NCBI RefSeq assembly: GCF_009617585.1
Contig: NZ_WIXI01000048.1
Coordinates: 186,001-250,000 of the forward strand
DNA length: 64,000 nt
Reading direction: 5' to 3'
DNA from: Endobacterium cereale
Lineage (GTDB): Bacteria; Pseudomonadota; Alphaproteobacteria; Rhizobiales; Rhizobiaceae
A program made the position numbers and the translations under genes. Numbering within the stretch: the stretch's first letter is position 1; each line of letters opens with the position of its first letter. The notes beneath the pieces are model-generated. The model saw nothing but the letters and a program-made list of their open reading frames with translations, ran no database searches and was not told where the DNA came from. Positions 1-8,750 of the stretch are shown here, piece by piece.

Positions 1-352
1 TTTTGCCGATTATCCCGTCCTGATGCCGACGCGCGGCTCGATCATCCGGCCTTATGTGGAACAGTTTCTGATCGCCAACGGTGTCGCCAACCTGCCGACA
101 CAGGTGGAAACGGTTTCCGACGCCTTTGGCCGCGCCTTCGTGCGCCAGAGCGATGCGATCTGGATCATTTCGAAGGGCGTGATCGCCACCGATCTGGCCG
201 ACGGGTTTCTGGCGGCTCTGCCGATCGATACATCGGAGACGCGCGGGCCGGTGGGCCTGACCATCCGCGCCGATGCGACACCATCCCTGCCGCTGACGAT
301 CCTGATGCAGACGATCCGGCAGGCGGCGGAGGAACTGGTTGCCGGCGCGTAA
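1..352 (+). CDS. LysR-family regulator, C-terminal part (PcaQ-like)
   Basis: The frame is open from the window edge and ends at 352, so only the last ~116 residues of the effector-binding domain are visible. The HTH lies upstream of the window. The segment reads ADYPVLMPTRGSIIRPYVE and later WIISKGV and DTSETRGPVGL, which I recognise as typical of PcaQ, the LysR activator of protocatechuate (pca) genes in rhizobia. The pca operon itself is not in view, so the assignment rests on resemblance alone. The gene converges on xylH, whose stop is 24 bases away. Confidence 0.65.
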   Translation, partial: FADYPVLMPTRGSIIRPYVEQFLIANGVANLPTQVETVSDAFGRAFVRQSDAIWIISKGVIATDLADGFLAALPIDTSETRGPVGLTIRADATPSLPLTILMQTIRQAAEELVAGA

Positions 353-376
353 TTTTTCGCCGGCAACCGGAAACGA

Positions 377-1540
377 TCAGAGCCGTTTCACACCCGACGA
401 GATGATGTCGAGATAAACGGCGATGACGAGGATGATGCCCTTGATGATCTGCTGCCAAAAAGTGTCGACGCCCATCATCGACATGCCGTTATCCAGACTT
501 GCCATGATCAGCGCCCCAACCAGCGCACCGATAACCGAGCCGACACCGCCGCGCATGGACGTGCCGCCGATAAAGCAGGAGGCGATGGCATCGAGTTCAC
601 CACCGAAACCGGCCGAAGGCGTGCCGGCGGCAAGGCGTGCCGTAGTGGTGAGGCCGGCAAGCGCCGCCATCAGCCCCATCAGGCCGAACACCGACATTTT
701 CACCAGATTGACGTTGACGCCGGAGAGGCGCGTAGCCTCGGAATTGGAGCCGGCGGCATAGATATAACGGCCGAACACCGTGCCCTTGGCGATGACCGTG
801 AAGACGGCCAGCACGAAGAGCAGCAGCAGAACCGGCACTGGAATGCCCTGATAGGAATTCAGCACCAGCACGAAACCGAGGATAAGCAGCCCGGTGCCGA
901 ACAGTTTTGCCGCTTCCGCAACGGGTGTCGGCACTTTCAGATTGTGCTGAAGCCGTTTGCGCCGGGTTCTGATGGCCATGAACAGCAAAACGGCAAACAG
1001 CAGGATCGCGCAACCATTGCCGAGCCAGCCGGGCAGATACCCCTGCCCCAGATATTTCAGGCCCGGAGAAACCGGCGCAATGGTGATGCCGCCAGTCAAG
1101 CCCAGGACAGCACCGCGAAAGGCGAGCTGCCCGCCAAGCGTGACGATGAAGGAAGGAATGCCGAGATAGGAGGTCAACCAGCCGTTCATCAGGCCGAGAG
1201 CGGCACCGGCAAGCAGCACGAAGGCGATCGTGCCCGCCAGCGGCCAGCCATAAACAGCATCGAGAATGGCCGCGATTCCGCCCAGCAGCCCCAGCAGCGA
1301 ACCGACCGAGAGATCGATTTCACCGGCCACGATGACAAACACCATGGCTGCAGCCAGCATGCCGGTAATCGCCATCTGGCGCAGGAGGTTAGAAAAATTG
1401 CGGGCCGTCAGGAAGCCTGAGACGCCGGTATCGGTATTGTAGGTGAGATATCCGAACAGCGCCCAGATCAGCGCCACCACGATCAGCAGCGCGACGATCT
1501 TGTTTTCGGACAGGAATTTTCTCAAAACTATGCCAGTCAT
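377..1540 (-). CDS. xylH: D-xylose ABC transporter permease XylH
   Basis: About 387 residues forming a multi-spanning inner-membrane permease of the ribose/xylose class (BPD_transp_2). It has repeated hydrophobic helices and the EAA-like segment EIDLSVGSLLGL. It should form the translocation channel with XylG. I chose the ATG at 1540 because GAAGG lies 7 bases upstream; in-frame starts at 1561 and 1591 lack a good site or run into xylG. It is the last gene of xylF-xylG-xylH, with 31 bases between xylG and xylH. The length fits XylH, which is longer than RbsC. Confidence 0.88.
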   Translation of the reverse strand: MTGIVLRKFLSENKIVALLIVVALIWALFGYLTYNTDTGVSGFLTARNFSNLLRQMAITGMLAAAMVFVIVAGEIDLSVGSLLGLLGGIAAILDAVYGWPLAGTIAFVLLAGAALGLMNGWLTSYLGIPSFIVTLGGQLAFRGAVLGLTGGITIAPVSPGLKYLGQGYLPGWLGNGCAILLFAVLLFMAIRTRRKRLQHNLKVPTPVAEAAKLFGTGLLILGFVLVLNSYQGIPVPVLLLLFVLAVFTVIAKGTVFGRYIYAAGSNSEATRLSGVNVNLVKMSVFGLMGLMAALAGLTTTARLAAGTPSAGFGGELDAIASCFIGGTSMRGGVGSVIGALVGALIMASLDNGMSMMGVDTFWQQIIKGIILVIAVYLDIISSGVKRL

Positions 1541-1571
1541 ATCAAAACCTTCACCAGCCATGCCATAAGGA

Positions 1572-3107
1572 TCAGGCGACCTGTGCGGCATGGCCGATCG
1601 CGGCCGCCAGCACCTGTTCCTGGGTGAGATTGTCGTTGACGAAATCGCCGCGCAGCTGCCCCTCGCCGATCACGAGGACACGATCGGAAATGCCCAGAAC
1701 CTCCGGCAGTTCGGAGGAGACCATCAGCACCGCAACGCCGGTCTTGGCGAGCGCGAAGATCAGCTTGTAGATCTCGTATTTGGCCCCGACATCGACGCCG
1801 CGCGTCGGTTCGTCGAGGATCAGCACGCGCGGCTCCGGCAGCATCATCTTTGACAATACCGCCTTTTGCTGATTGCCACCCGAAAGCGAGGCAATCGGCA
1901 GCATCGGATCGGCGGTCTTGATTTTCAGCCGCAAAATCTCCGCCTGGATCTGCGCCAGTTCCTGATGTTCGTCGATCAGGCCGAAACGCGCGAAACGGCT
2001 GAGCACCGACACCGTCATGTTGTGGCCGACACCGATGATGGGAAGAATACCGCTCTTCTTGCGATCCTCCGGCACCATGCAGATGCCGGCCCTGACGGCA
2101 TCGCGTGGTGTCCTGATCGACACTTCACGACCATCGAGATGGATTGTGCCCTGATGCGCGGTTGGATAGGCGCCAAAGAGGGTGGAGACCAGCTCGGTAC
2201 GGCCCGCGCCGACAAGGCCGGCGATACCAAGAATCTCACCCTTGCGGATTTTGAGCGAAACATTGTCGACCACCTTGCGGTTGGGATTGGTGACATCCCA
2301 GCAGGTGATGTTGCGCGCCTCGAGAATGACCTCGCCGATCGCGTGGTCTTCCTTCGGATAGAGGTTTTTCATCTCGCGCCCGACCATCATCGTCACGATG
2401 CTGGCCGTGTTGAGTTCCGCCATCGGTTTCGTGCCGATATGGGCACCGTCGCGGATCACGGTAACCGTATCGGCAATCTCCGCCACTTCCTCCAGCTTGT
2501 GGGAAATATAGACGCAGGCCATGCCCTCCGCCTTGAACTGCTTGATGAGATCAAGAAGCGTGCGGATTTCCGACGAGGTCAGCGCCGAGGTCGGTTCATC
2601 GAGGATCAGCAGCTTGGCGTTCTTGTTGAGCGCCTTGGCGATTTCGATGAGCTGCTGTTTGCCGCCGGAATAGTTCAGGACAGGCAGCGCCGGATTGATG
2701 TCATGGACATTCAGCTTGGCCAGCAGTTCCTGAGCCCGCGCATTCATCGCGTCGTAATCGAGAAAACCATGGCTGCTGATCTCGTTGCCGAGAAAGATGT
2801 TTTCCGCCACCGACAGATGCGGCACCATCATCAGTTCCTGATGAATGATGGCAATGCCGGCCTTTTCGGTTTCGCGAATGGACGTTGCCTTCAGCTCGCG
2901 ACCTTCCCAGAAAATTTCACCTTCCCAAGTGCCGTAGGGGTAAACGGCGGATAGGACCTTCATCAGGGTGGATTTGCCCGCACCGTTTTCGCCGCAAAGG
3001 CCAACACATTCGCCGGGACGGACCTGCAGATGAATGCCATCCAGAGCTTTTACGCCGGAAAAGCTCTTGGAGATGTTTTTCATCTCGAGAAGAAAAGATT
3101 CGCTCAT
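1572..3107 (-). CDS. xylG: D-xylose ABC transporter ATPase XylG (two ABC domains)
   Basis: A 511-residue tandem ATPase of the sugar importer class (RbsA/MglA/XylG). The N-terminal cassette has Walker [10 protein letters not shown], signature SGGKQQ and Walker [12 protein letters not shown]. The C-terminal cassette has the degenerate A site [10 protein letters not shown], signature SGGNQQK and [13 protein letters not shown]. This is the usual asymmetric pair. The start at 3107 (MSESFLL) is preceded by GAGG at 6 bases. It powers xylose (or related pentose) uptake with XylH and XylF. Confidence 0.9.
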   Translation of the reverse strand: MSESFLLEMKNISKSFSGVKALDGIHLQVRPGECVGLCGENGAGKSTLMKVLSAVYPYGTWEGEIFWEGRELKATSIRETEKAGIAIIHQELMMVPHLSVAENIFLGNEISSHGFLDYDAMNARAQELLAKLNVHDINPALPVLNYSGGKQQLIEIAKALNKNAKLLILDEPTSALTSSEIRTLLDLIKQFKAEGMACVYISHKLEEVAEIADTVTVIRDGAHIGTKPMAELNTASIVTMMVGREMKNLYPKEDHAIGEVILEARNITCWDVTNPNRKVVDNVSLKIRKGEILGIAGLVGAGRTELVSTLFGAYPTAHQGTIHLDGREVSIRTPRDAVRAGICMVPEDRKKSGILPIIGVGHNMTVSVLSRFARFGLIDEHQELAQIQAEILRLKIKTADPMLPIASLSGGNQQKAVLSKMMLPEPRVLILDEPTRGVDVGAKYEIYKLIFALAKTGVAVLMVSSELPEVLGISDRVLVIGEGQLRGDFVNDNLTQEQVLAAAIGHAAQVA

Positions 3108-3129
3108 GACACCTCGCACATGAAAACAA

Positions 3130-3156
3130 GCCCCGGAACCGTTCAGGCTCCGGGGC
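3130..3156. terminator. hairpin between xylF and xylG
   Basis: A near-perfect inverted repeat, GCCCCGGA and TCCGGGGC, separated by 11 bases, lies just after the xylF stop on the minus strand. It has no long T-run. Hairpins here commonly protect the abundant binding-protein message or partly terminate transcription before the ATPase gene. A similar hairpin sits at the equivalent place in the second sugar importer (7694-7721). Confidence 0.6.
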
Positions 3157-3168
3157 CAACCGGCCGGG

Positions 3169-4176
3169 TTACTTCAGGCCAATCTGTTCCTTGGTGTAGA
3201 AGCCGTCTTTCACGTAGATATCGATGTTTTCCTTGGTGACGGCCGTCGGCGTCAGCAGAACCGTATCGACATCCTTGGTGCCGTTGTTGATCTTGGAGGT
3301 AAAGGCAGGCTTTTCGCCCTTCACCAGCTGCACCGTCAGCTTGGCGGCTTCCGAGGCGATCAGCTTCAGCGGCTTGTAGACGGTAACGGTCTGTGTGCCA
3401 TCGACCAGGCGCTTGACGGCGGCAAGATCGGAATCCTGACCGGAAACCGCAGTCTTGCCGGCAAGACCCTGTGCCGCGAGTGCCTGGATGGCGCCACCGG
3501 CGGTGCCGTCATTGGAGGCGACGACAGCGTCGATCTTGTTGTCGGCCGCCGTCAGGGCGTTTTCCATGATGGAGAGCGCTTCGGTCGGGCTCCATTCCTT
3601 GACCCATTGCGAGCCGACGATTTTTACCTTGCCGGCGTCAACCGCAGCTTTGAGTGCCTTCTCCTGACCGGCACGCAGATATTTTGCGTTATTGTCGGTC
3701 GGGGAGCCGCCGAGCAGATAATAATTGCCTTCCGGCTTCGCCTTCAGCACGTTTTCCGCCTGCATGAAGCCAACGCGCTCGTTGTCGAACGAGATATAGG
3801 CGTCGACATCGGCATTGAGGATCAGGCGGTCATATGACAGGACCTTGATGCCGGATGCCTTGGCATCGGCCACAACCGCATCGAACACTTTCGAGTTCAT
3901 CGGCACGATGACGATGGCATCGACGCCCTGCGCGATCAGGTTCTCGACCTGCTTGACCTGCTTTTCCTCATTGCCATCAGCCGACTGCACGCTGACCTTT
4001 GCGCCCAGCTGTTCGGCCGCTGCGATAAAATAGTCGCGGTCGCGGACCCAGCGCTCTACGCGCAGATCGTCGATGGAGAAACCGATGACCGGCTTGTCCG
4101 GCGATGCGGTTGCGGTGCCGGCGAAAGCACCGACGGCAAGGCTGATTGCCGCGCACGTGAACAGAAACTTCTTCAT
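3169..4176 (-). CDS. xylF: D-xylose-binding periplasmic protein XylF
   Basis: A 335-residue substrate-binding protein with an N-terminal signal peptide ([20 protein letters not shown], cleavage near TATA-SPD). The mature part is a type I periplasmic fold: [14 protein letters not shown], the hinge VSGQDSD, and the [18 protein letters not shown] region shared with E. coli XylF. It heads xylFGH and delivers the sugar to XylGH. Its own promoter should lie in the 435-base gap upstream. ChvE, the related Agrobacterium sugar sensor, starts differently (KDKGSVGIAMPT-type) and is a poorer match. Confidence 0.87.
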   Translation of the reverse strand: MKKFLFTCAAISLAVGAFAGTATASPDKPVIGFSIDDLRVERWVRDRDYFIAAAEQLGAKVSVQSADGNEEKQVKQVENLIAQGVDAIVIVPMNSKVFDAVVADAKASGIKVLSYDRLILNADVDAYISFDNERVGFMQAENVLKAKPEGNYYLLGGSPTDNNAKYLRAGQEKALKAAVDAGKVKIVGSQWVKEWSPTEALSIMENALTAADNKIDAVVASNDGTAGGAIQALAAQGLAGKTAVSGQDSDLAAVKRLVDGTQTVTVYKPLKLIASEAAKLTVQLVKGEKPAFTSKINNGTKDVDTVLLTPTAVTKENIDIYVKDGFYTKEQIGLK

Positions 4177-4240
4177 ATCCTACCCTCCTCTAATCGCCCG
4201 CCGTGATTGGCGCGCTCCCAACGTTCATGCCGATGACCCT

Positions 4241-4258
4241 GTGCGTGATACATCGCAC
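4241..4258. promoter_or_regulatory. palindrome upstream of xylF (possible operator)
   Basis: GTGCG-TGATACAT-CGCAC is a perfect 5-bp dyad with an 8-base spacer, 65-82 bases upstream of the xylF start. A second dyad, GTGAC-TG-GTCAC, lies at 4324-4335. Either could bind a sugar regulator; no regulator gene is adjacent, so the binder is unknown. Confidence 0.35.
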
Positions 4259-4323
4259 GGTGCCAGCAGCACTCGCTGTCTCCCAAAAGCGGCTGACGCC
4301 ACCTCACGTAACCAGCCAAAAAT

Positions 4324-4335
4324 GTGACTGGTCAC
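4324..4335. promoter_or_regulatory. palindrome GTGACTGGTCAC, possible operator
   Basis: A perfect 5-bp dyad with a 2-base centre, 148 bases upstream of xylF. It is short enough to occur by chance and is reported as a candidate only. Confidence 0.25.
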
Positions 4336-4568
4336 CGTCCTCTTGTGAGATTGATACGACGACTCTCGATGGTTGCAAAGAGTTTTTGACTTACGTACCT
4401 CACGTGCGAGCGAATGCCGCATGCGGAGTGGATCGAAAATCTACAAATCCGGCGGGAGGCTTCTGAAAAATAAGATGGGAATTCGCAAGCGCCGGCAGGT
4501 ATTTGGCCGATGGCGCGTGTCAATCGCCGGCAGCGCACTGGCCCCGGCAAAAAATCGGATCACATGCG

Positions 4569-4603
4569 GAAAAGCGGGTGCCGCAACCATCGCGCAGCAC
4601 CCG
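4569..4603 (-). terminator. terminator after the tpi gene
   Basis: On the minus strand CGGGTGC and GCACCCG pair across a 15-base loop and are followed by CTTTT, 9-43 bases past the stop of the triosephosphate isomerase gene. It probably ends the catabolic operon that begins at 13.1 kb. Confidence 0.55.
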
Positions 4604-4611
4604 TAAAATCG

Positions 4612-5364
4612 TCAGAATGCTTTGACGATGGCCAGAAAATCGTTGGCCTTGAGGCTGGCGCCACCGATAAGCGCGCCGTTGACATTATCGATAAAGGCAA
4701 TCTCGGCGGCGTTATCGGGCTTCACCGAACCGCCATAAAGGATGCGCATGCCCCTGCCCTCTTCCCCGAGCAGATCGATCAGGGACGTGCGGATGAAGGC
4801 GTGCAGGCCGGCAATATTGTCGATGCTCGGCGTGCGTCCGGTACCAATGGCCCAGACGGGTTCATAGGCGATGACAACGGCGCCAGATTTCGCGGCAGCA
4901 GGAACGGATTCCTGCAATTGCCGCAGCAGAACATCCTGCGTGGCGCCCTTCAACATTTCCTCTTCGGTCTCGCCGATGCAGATGATTGCCTGCAGACCGG
5001 CTTCGACGGCGCGCTCCGCCTTGCGCTTCACATCCGCGCTGGTTTCACCACGGCCCTGACGGCGCTCGGAATGACCGACGATGACGGCGCGGCCACCGCT
5101 ATCGGCCACCATGGCAGCCGACACGTCACCGGTATAGGCACCGTGCGTTTCGCTGCTGCAATCCTGTGCGCCGATGGCAAGCGTCGTGCCTGCCGTTTTG
5201 GCGCCGGCAGACATTAGCAGCGTTGCCGGCGGGCAGATGAGCGTGTCGAGGCGTTGGCTGTGTCCCTCGACGCCCTCGGCGATGAGCGCGATTTCGGACA
5301 GCGAATGGACAAGCCCGTTCATCTTCCAGTTTCCCGCGATAAGCGGACGAATTTTTTCACTCAT
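4612..5364 (-). CDS. tpiA: triosephosphate isomerase
   Basis: A 250-residue TIM barrel of normal length. It has the N-terminal AGNWKMNG (catalytic Lys), GHSERR (catalytic His), AYEPVWAIGTG (catalytic Glu) and the phosphate-binding GGSVKPDN and GALIGGASL. This is a canonical isomerase and lacks the altered N-terminus of the erythritol-pathway paralogues (LerI/EryH). It interconverts dihydroxyacetone phosphate and glyceraldehyde 3-phosphate. Its place at the end of a transketolase/kinase operon suggests a dedicated copy (tpiB-like) that balances triose phosphates made or used by that pathway; a housekeeping copy is probably elsewhere. Five bases separate it from the upstream SDR gene. Confidence 0.9.
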   Translation of the reverse strand: MSEKIRPLIAGNWKMNGLVHSLSEIALIAEGVEGHSQRLDTLICPPATLLMSAGAKTAGTTLAIGAQDCSSETHGAYTGDVSAAMVADSGGRAVIVGHSERRQGRGETSADVKRKAERAVEAGLQAIICIGETEEEMLKGATQDVLLRQLQESVPAAAKSGAVVIAYEPVWAIGTGRTPSIDNIAGLHAFIRTSLIDLLGEEGRGMRILYGGSVKPDNAAEIAFIDNVNGALIGGASLKANDFLAIVKAF

Positions 5365-5369
5365 GGCAT

Positions 5370-6131
5370 TTACCAGGCCGAGAAACCGCCATCGACCAGA
5401 AGGTCGTGGCCAGTGATGAAGGAAGCCGCAGCGCTGGACAGGAACACCGCCGGACCGACCATTTCGTCAACCGTGGCAATGCGCGCCATCGGCGTCTCAT
5501 TGGCGAAGATCTTCAGCTGATCAGCGACTTCAGGGCGCTTGTTCATCGGCGACAGCGTGTAGCCGGGGCTGATGGCGTTGACGCGCAAACCCTTTTCCAC
5601 CCACTCCATAGCAAGGCTCTTCGACAGGTGGATCACACCAGCCTTCGACGTGTTGTAATGCGCCTGCGACAGGCCGCGATTGACGATCGAGCCGGACATG
5701 GACGCAATGTTGACAATTGATCCCTTGCCGCGCGGCAGCATCACCCGTGCCTGCGCCTGGCAGGAGAGGAAGACGCCGGTGAGGTTGACGTCCATCATCT
5801 GCTGCCAGCGTTCGCGCGGCATTTCCTCGGCCGGCATGGCGTTGGCGATGCCGGCCGAGTTGACCGCAACCGTGAGAGCACCTAGCTCCTTTTCGGCGCC
5901 TTCAACGGCTGCAGCCAAATGTGTTTCGTCCGACACGCTGCCTTCAAACACAAAGCCCTTGCGGCCATGTGCCTTAACCGCATCCAGCGTCTCGCCGAGA
6001 CCCTTTGCCGAAAGATCGAACAGCGCCACGTCTGCGCCGGCTTCCGCCAGACCGATGGCAATCGCCTGACCGATGCCGCTGCCGGCACCGGTGACAAAGG
6101 CAACATCGCCGGCGAGAGAGAAGAGTTTCAT
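5370..6131 (-). CDS. SDR-family NAD(P) dehydrogenase (polyol/ketose type)
   Basis: A 253-residue classical short-chain dehydrogenase. It has the nucleotide-binding TGAGSGIG near residue 15, NSAGIA (NNAG-type), catalytic Ser in NIASMSGS, YxxxK as YNTSKAG, and a C-terminal VDGGFSAW. Asp in FDLSAKG after strand 2 points to NAD. Similar proteins oxidise sugar alcohols such as D-threitol, D-arabinitol or galactitol to ketoses. In this operon it most likely produces, or reduces to, the ketose that the downstream kinase phosphorylates. The exact substrate cannot be read from the sequence. Confidence 0.8.
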   Translation of the reverse strand: MKLFSLAGDVAFVTGAGSGIGQAIAIGLAEAGADVALFDLSAKGLGETLDAVKAHGRKGFVFEGSVSDETHLAAAVEGAEKELGALTVAVNSAGIANAMPAEEMPRERWQQMMDVNLTGVFLSCQAQARVMLPRGKGSIVNIASMSGSIVNRGLSQAHYNTSKAGVIHLSKSLAMEWVEKGLRVNAISPGYTLSPMNKRPEVADQLKIFANETPMARIATVDEMVGPAVFLSSAAASFITGHDLLVDGGFSAW

Positions 6132-6155
6132 GACAGTCTCCTGAAATTCAGAATG

Positions 6156-7667
6156 TTAGGCGGTTGCCCGTTCCATGACGGCGTGGCGCGTCGCTTCGGC
6201 GCCGGAAAGAATGCCTTGGTTACGGCCACGGGCCATGACCAGAACCTTGTGGGAGAGCCCCAGAACCTCATCGAGGTCGGAGCTGACGACGATGACGGCC
6301 ATGCCCTGTTTGGCGAGTTCGGCAATTACGTCGTAAATGGCCGAACGGGCTCCCACATCGATGCCGCGCGTCGGTTCATCGAGAATGACGATCTTGGGTC
6401 CCGACGAAATGGCGCGAGCGATGACGATCTTCTGCTGGTTGCCGCCGGACAATTCATTGGCGCGCTGGTCGGCGCTGCCCTTGATGCCGAAACGCTTGAT
6501 GGCGGTGGTGGCAAAGTTGCGGATCTCGGTCGGCGTGACCCAACTGCGCGGTGTGATGCGCGGATAATTGCCGAGCGCGATATTGTTGCCGATCGTGTGA
6601 TCGAGCACGAGGCCCTGCAGCTTGCGATCCTCCGGCACCAGTGCGATGCCGGCCGCCATGGCATCCCCCGGGCTTTTGAGGGTCAGAACCTTTCCATCAA
6701 CAGTGACGGAACCGGTTTTGACCGGATCGGCACCGGCAATGGCGCGCACCAGTTCGGTGCGGCCCGCGCCGACAATGCCGGCAATGCCCATCACCTCACC
6801 GGCAGACACCGTGAAGCTGACATCATGGAAATCGCCTTCGGCCGACGAGAGGTTTTTCACCTCGATCAACGGCTTGTGGGTCGGGGCCGGCAGATGCGGA
6901 AAGATACGGTCCAGCTGGCGGCCGACCATGGCCTCGACCAGATTGGAAACCGGCACCTTGGCGCTATCGAAATTGGCCACCAGTTCACCATCACGCATGA
7001 CGATGACGCGGTCGGCGATACGGGCGATCTCTTCGAGACGGTGCGAGATATAGATGAAGGACACGCCTTCTTGTCTCAGCCGCTCGATCTGCTCGAACAG
7101 CTTGTCGGTCTCTTCACCGCCGAGGGCCGCAGTCGGCTCGTCGAGAATGAGGAAACGGGCGTTGAGCGTCAGCGCCTTGGCGATTTCCACCTGCTGCTGG
7201 GCGGCGACGCGCAGATATTTGACCTTGGTGGCCGGGGAAACATTGAGGCCGAGGCGCTTCAGCTGCTCGTCGGCGCGACGGTACATTTCGAAATTGTCGA
7301 TGCGGCCGGAACGGGTCGGCAGGCGACCGACAAAGATGTTTTCCGCAATGGAAAGCTCGGGAAGAAGCCGCATTTCCTGATGGATCAAGCCAAGACCGGC
7401 ATTCAGCGCATCGGATGGCGTCGCCGGGGAATACGCTGCGCCCTGCCATTTCATGCTGCCGTCGGTCGGGGTGACCAGACCTGCGATGATGGAGGAGAGC
7501 GTCGACTTGCCGGCACCGTTCTCACCCAGAAGCGCCACGACTTCACCGCGCTTGATGTCAAAGCTGACATTCTTGAGAACGGTGATCTTGCCGTAGGTTT
7601 TCGACAGGTTGCGAACCGACAGAATGGTTTGGTCCGTGTTTTCGGCGCTGTGGTTTTCAGTAGGCAT
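6156..7667 (-). CDS. ribose-type sugar ABC transporter ATPase (two ABC domains)
   Basis: A 503-residue tandem ATPase (RbsA/MglA class). Cassette 1 has GENGAGKST and LILDEPTAALGG. Cassette 2 has [17 protein letters not shown] and [13 protein letters not shown]. The start at 7667 (MPTENHS) is preceded by AAAGGAGG. It works with the binding protein and permease upstream in the same operon. It is a paralogue of XylG, not a recent duplicate, since the termini differ strongly. Confidence 0.88.
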   Translation of the reverse strand: MPTENHSAENTDQTILSVRNLSKTYGKITVLKNVSFDIKRGEVVALLGENGAGKSTLSSIIAGLVTPTDGSMKWQGAAYSPATPSDALNAGLGLIHQEMRLLPELSIAENIFVGRLPTRSGRIDNFEMYRRADEQLKRLGLNVSPATKVKYLRVAAQQQVEIAKALTLNARFLILDEPTAALGGEETDKLFEQIERLRQEGVSFIYISHRLEEIARIADRVIVMRDGELVANFDSAKVPVSNLVEAMVGRQLDRIFPHLPAPTHKPLIEVKNLSSAEGDFHDVSFTVSAGEVMGIAGIVGAGRTELVRAIAGADPVKTGSVTVDGKVLTLKSPGDAMAAGIALVPEDRKLQGLVLDHTIGNNIALGNYPRITPRSWVTPTEIRNFATTAIKRFGIKGSADQRANELSGGNQQKIVIARAISSGPKIVILDEPTRGIDVGARSAIYDVIAELAKQGMAVIVVSSDLDEVLGLSHKVLVMARGRNQGILSGAEATRHAVMERATA

Positions 7668-7693
7668 GTCGGCCTCCTTTCCGAGCATGGGAC

Positions 7694-7721
7694 CTGCGCC
7701 CCGGAGAAAACCGGGGCGCAG
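7694..7721. terminator. hairpin between binding-protein and ATPase genes
   Basis: A perfect 11-bp stem, CTGCGCCCCGG and CCGGGGCGCAG, with a 6-base loop starts 9 bases beyond the binding-protein stop on the minus strand. It has no T-run. It probably stabilises the binding-protein message or reduces read-through. Confidence 0.65.
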
Positions 7722-7729
7722 TGTTTCGA

Positions 7730-8656
7730 TCAGGGATGTTCCTTGATGAAGGCTTCGGCATTGTCTGCCGTGGTCAGGGTTGCCGGCTGCAGCTGTTCTG
7801 CCGGCGGCTTCTCGCCCTTGATCAGCTCAAGCGCTGACTTCAGAGCAAGACGGCCCATGCCTTGCGTCTGCTGGGTCATGGTGGCCTTCAGCGTACCGGC
7901 CTTGACGGCTTCGAGCCCGGCGCGGTCACCGTCGAAACCGACGATGATGGCATCGGAAATGCCACCGACCTTGGCAGCCTGTGCGGCACCGAGTGCGAGC
8001 GCATCTGCGCGGCCGAAGAAGATGTTGATCGTCGGGTTACGCTGCAGCATGTCCTGAGCGATGGCAAAACCTTCGTCCTGCATCCAGGCGTTCGATGCCT
8101 GACGGCCGGCTTCCTTGATGCCGGGGCATGCCTTCATGGCTTCGGCAAAACCCTTGTCGCGATCCTGCTCCGGCGTGGTGCCGAGCTGGCCCTGGATGAC
8201 GGCGAGCGTGCCCTTGCCACCGGAAACCTTGCAGACGTAATCGCCGAGTTCCTTGGCAGCGGCAACGCTGTCGGTGGCGATGAACGTGTCGCCGGGTGCG
8301 CCTTCCGGGTTACGGTCGACTGTCACAACCGGGATCTTGGCTTCCTTGGCGGCCTTGACCGGAACGGTTGCGGCGGTCGCGCCGGCCGGGATGTAGATCA
8401 GCGCCTTGACCTGGCGGGTGATCAGATCCTGGATCTGGCTGACCTGCGTGGCGCTATCGCCCTTGGCGTCGACGGTGACGACTTCAATGCCCTGTTCCTT
8501 GGCAGCCTTTTCAACCGATTCCTTGATCTGGTTGAAGAAGTCGGCCTGCAGGTTGGCGACGGCGAGGCCGATCGTTACCTTTTCCTGGGCTTGTGCCGCG
8601 AAAGCCATGGCCGAGAAGGCGACGGTGGCTGCGAGCATACGGAAAGTCTTCGTCAT
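7730..8656 (-). CDS. sugar/polyol ABC transporter binding protein (RbsB-like)
   Basis: A 308-residue periplasmic protein with a signal peptide (MLAATVAFSAMAFAAQA-QEK). The type I fold shows VTIGLAVANLQADFF, YIPAGATAATVPVKAA, VTVDRNPEG and VGFDGDRAG. The start at 8656 follows GGAGG at a normal distance. This family binds ribose, erythritol, xylitol, apiose or similar small sugars. Here it defines the uptake step of the split-transketolase island, so ligand binding would directly reveal the pathway substrate. Confidence 0.85.
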   Translation of the reverse strand: MTKTFRMLAATVAFSAMAFAAQAQEKVTIGLAVANLQADFFNQIKESVEKAAKEQGIEVVTVDAKGDSATQVSQIQDLITRQVKALIYIPAGATAATVPVKAAKEAKIPVVTVDRNPEGAPGDTFIATDSVAAAKELGDYVCKVSGGKGTLAVIQGQLGTTPEQDRDKGFAEAMKACPGIKEAGRQASNAWMQDEGFAIAQDMLQRNPTINIFFGRADALALGAAQAAKVGGISDAIIVGFDGDRAGLEAVKAGTLKATMTQQTQGMGRLALKSALELIKGEKPPAEQLQPATLTTADNAEAFIKEHP

Positions 8657-8750
8657 GTGTTCCTCCACTGAATTGACGACAATTTCTATGGTCTGCTTCT
8701 AAGGTATGCTGGGTATGCGAGAACTGGAGAGCACCCTCCCCCGGTGCCGG

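Larger units (their letters stand above)
4177..4611. other. intergenic region upstream of xylF
   Basis: About 435 bases without a convincing gene. It must hold the xylF promoter (minus strand) and the terminator after the triosephosphate isomerase gene. Two palindromes, listed separately, are the only structured elements I see. Short open frames here lack ribosome-binding sites and overlap one another on both strands. Confidence 0.6.

Noticed and set aside
3169-4176. ChvE, the Agrobacterium virulence sugar sensor
   Set aside because: The N-terminal and hinge sequences fit XylF better, and the permease and ATPase neighbours fit xylGH better than gguAB.
4612-5364. Erythrulose-phosphate isomerase (LerI/EryH) instead of triosephosphate isomerase
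   Set aside because: The N-terminal motif and phosphate loops are those of canonical TPI, and no RpiB-type partner gene is present.
5919-8057. A 712-residue open frame on the plus strand
   Set aside because: It is the antisense shadow of the SDR, ABC ATPase and binding-protein genes, which have clear motifs, start sites and operon spacing.
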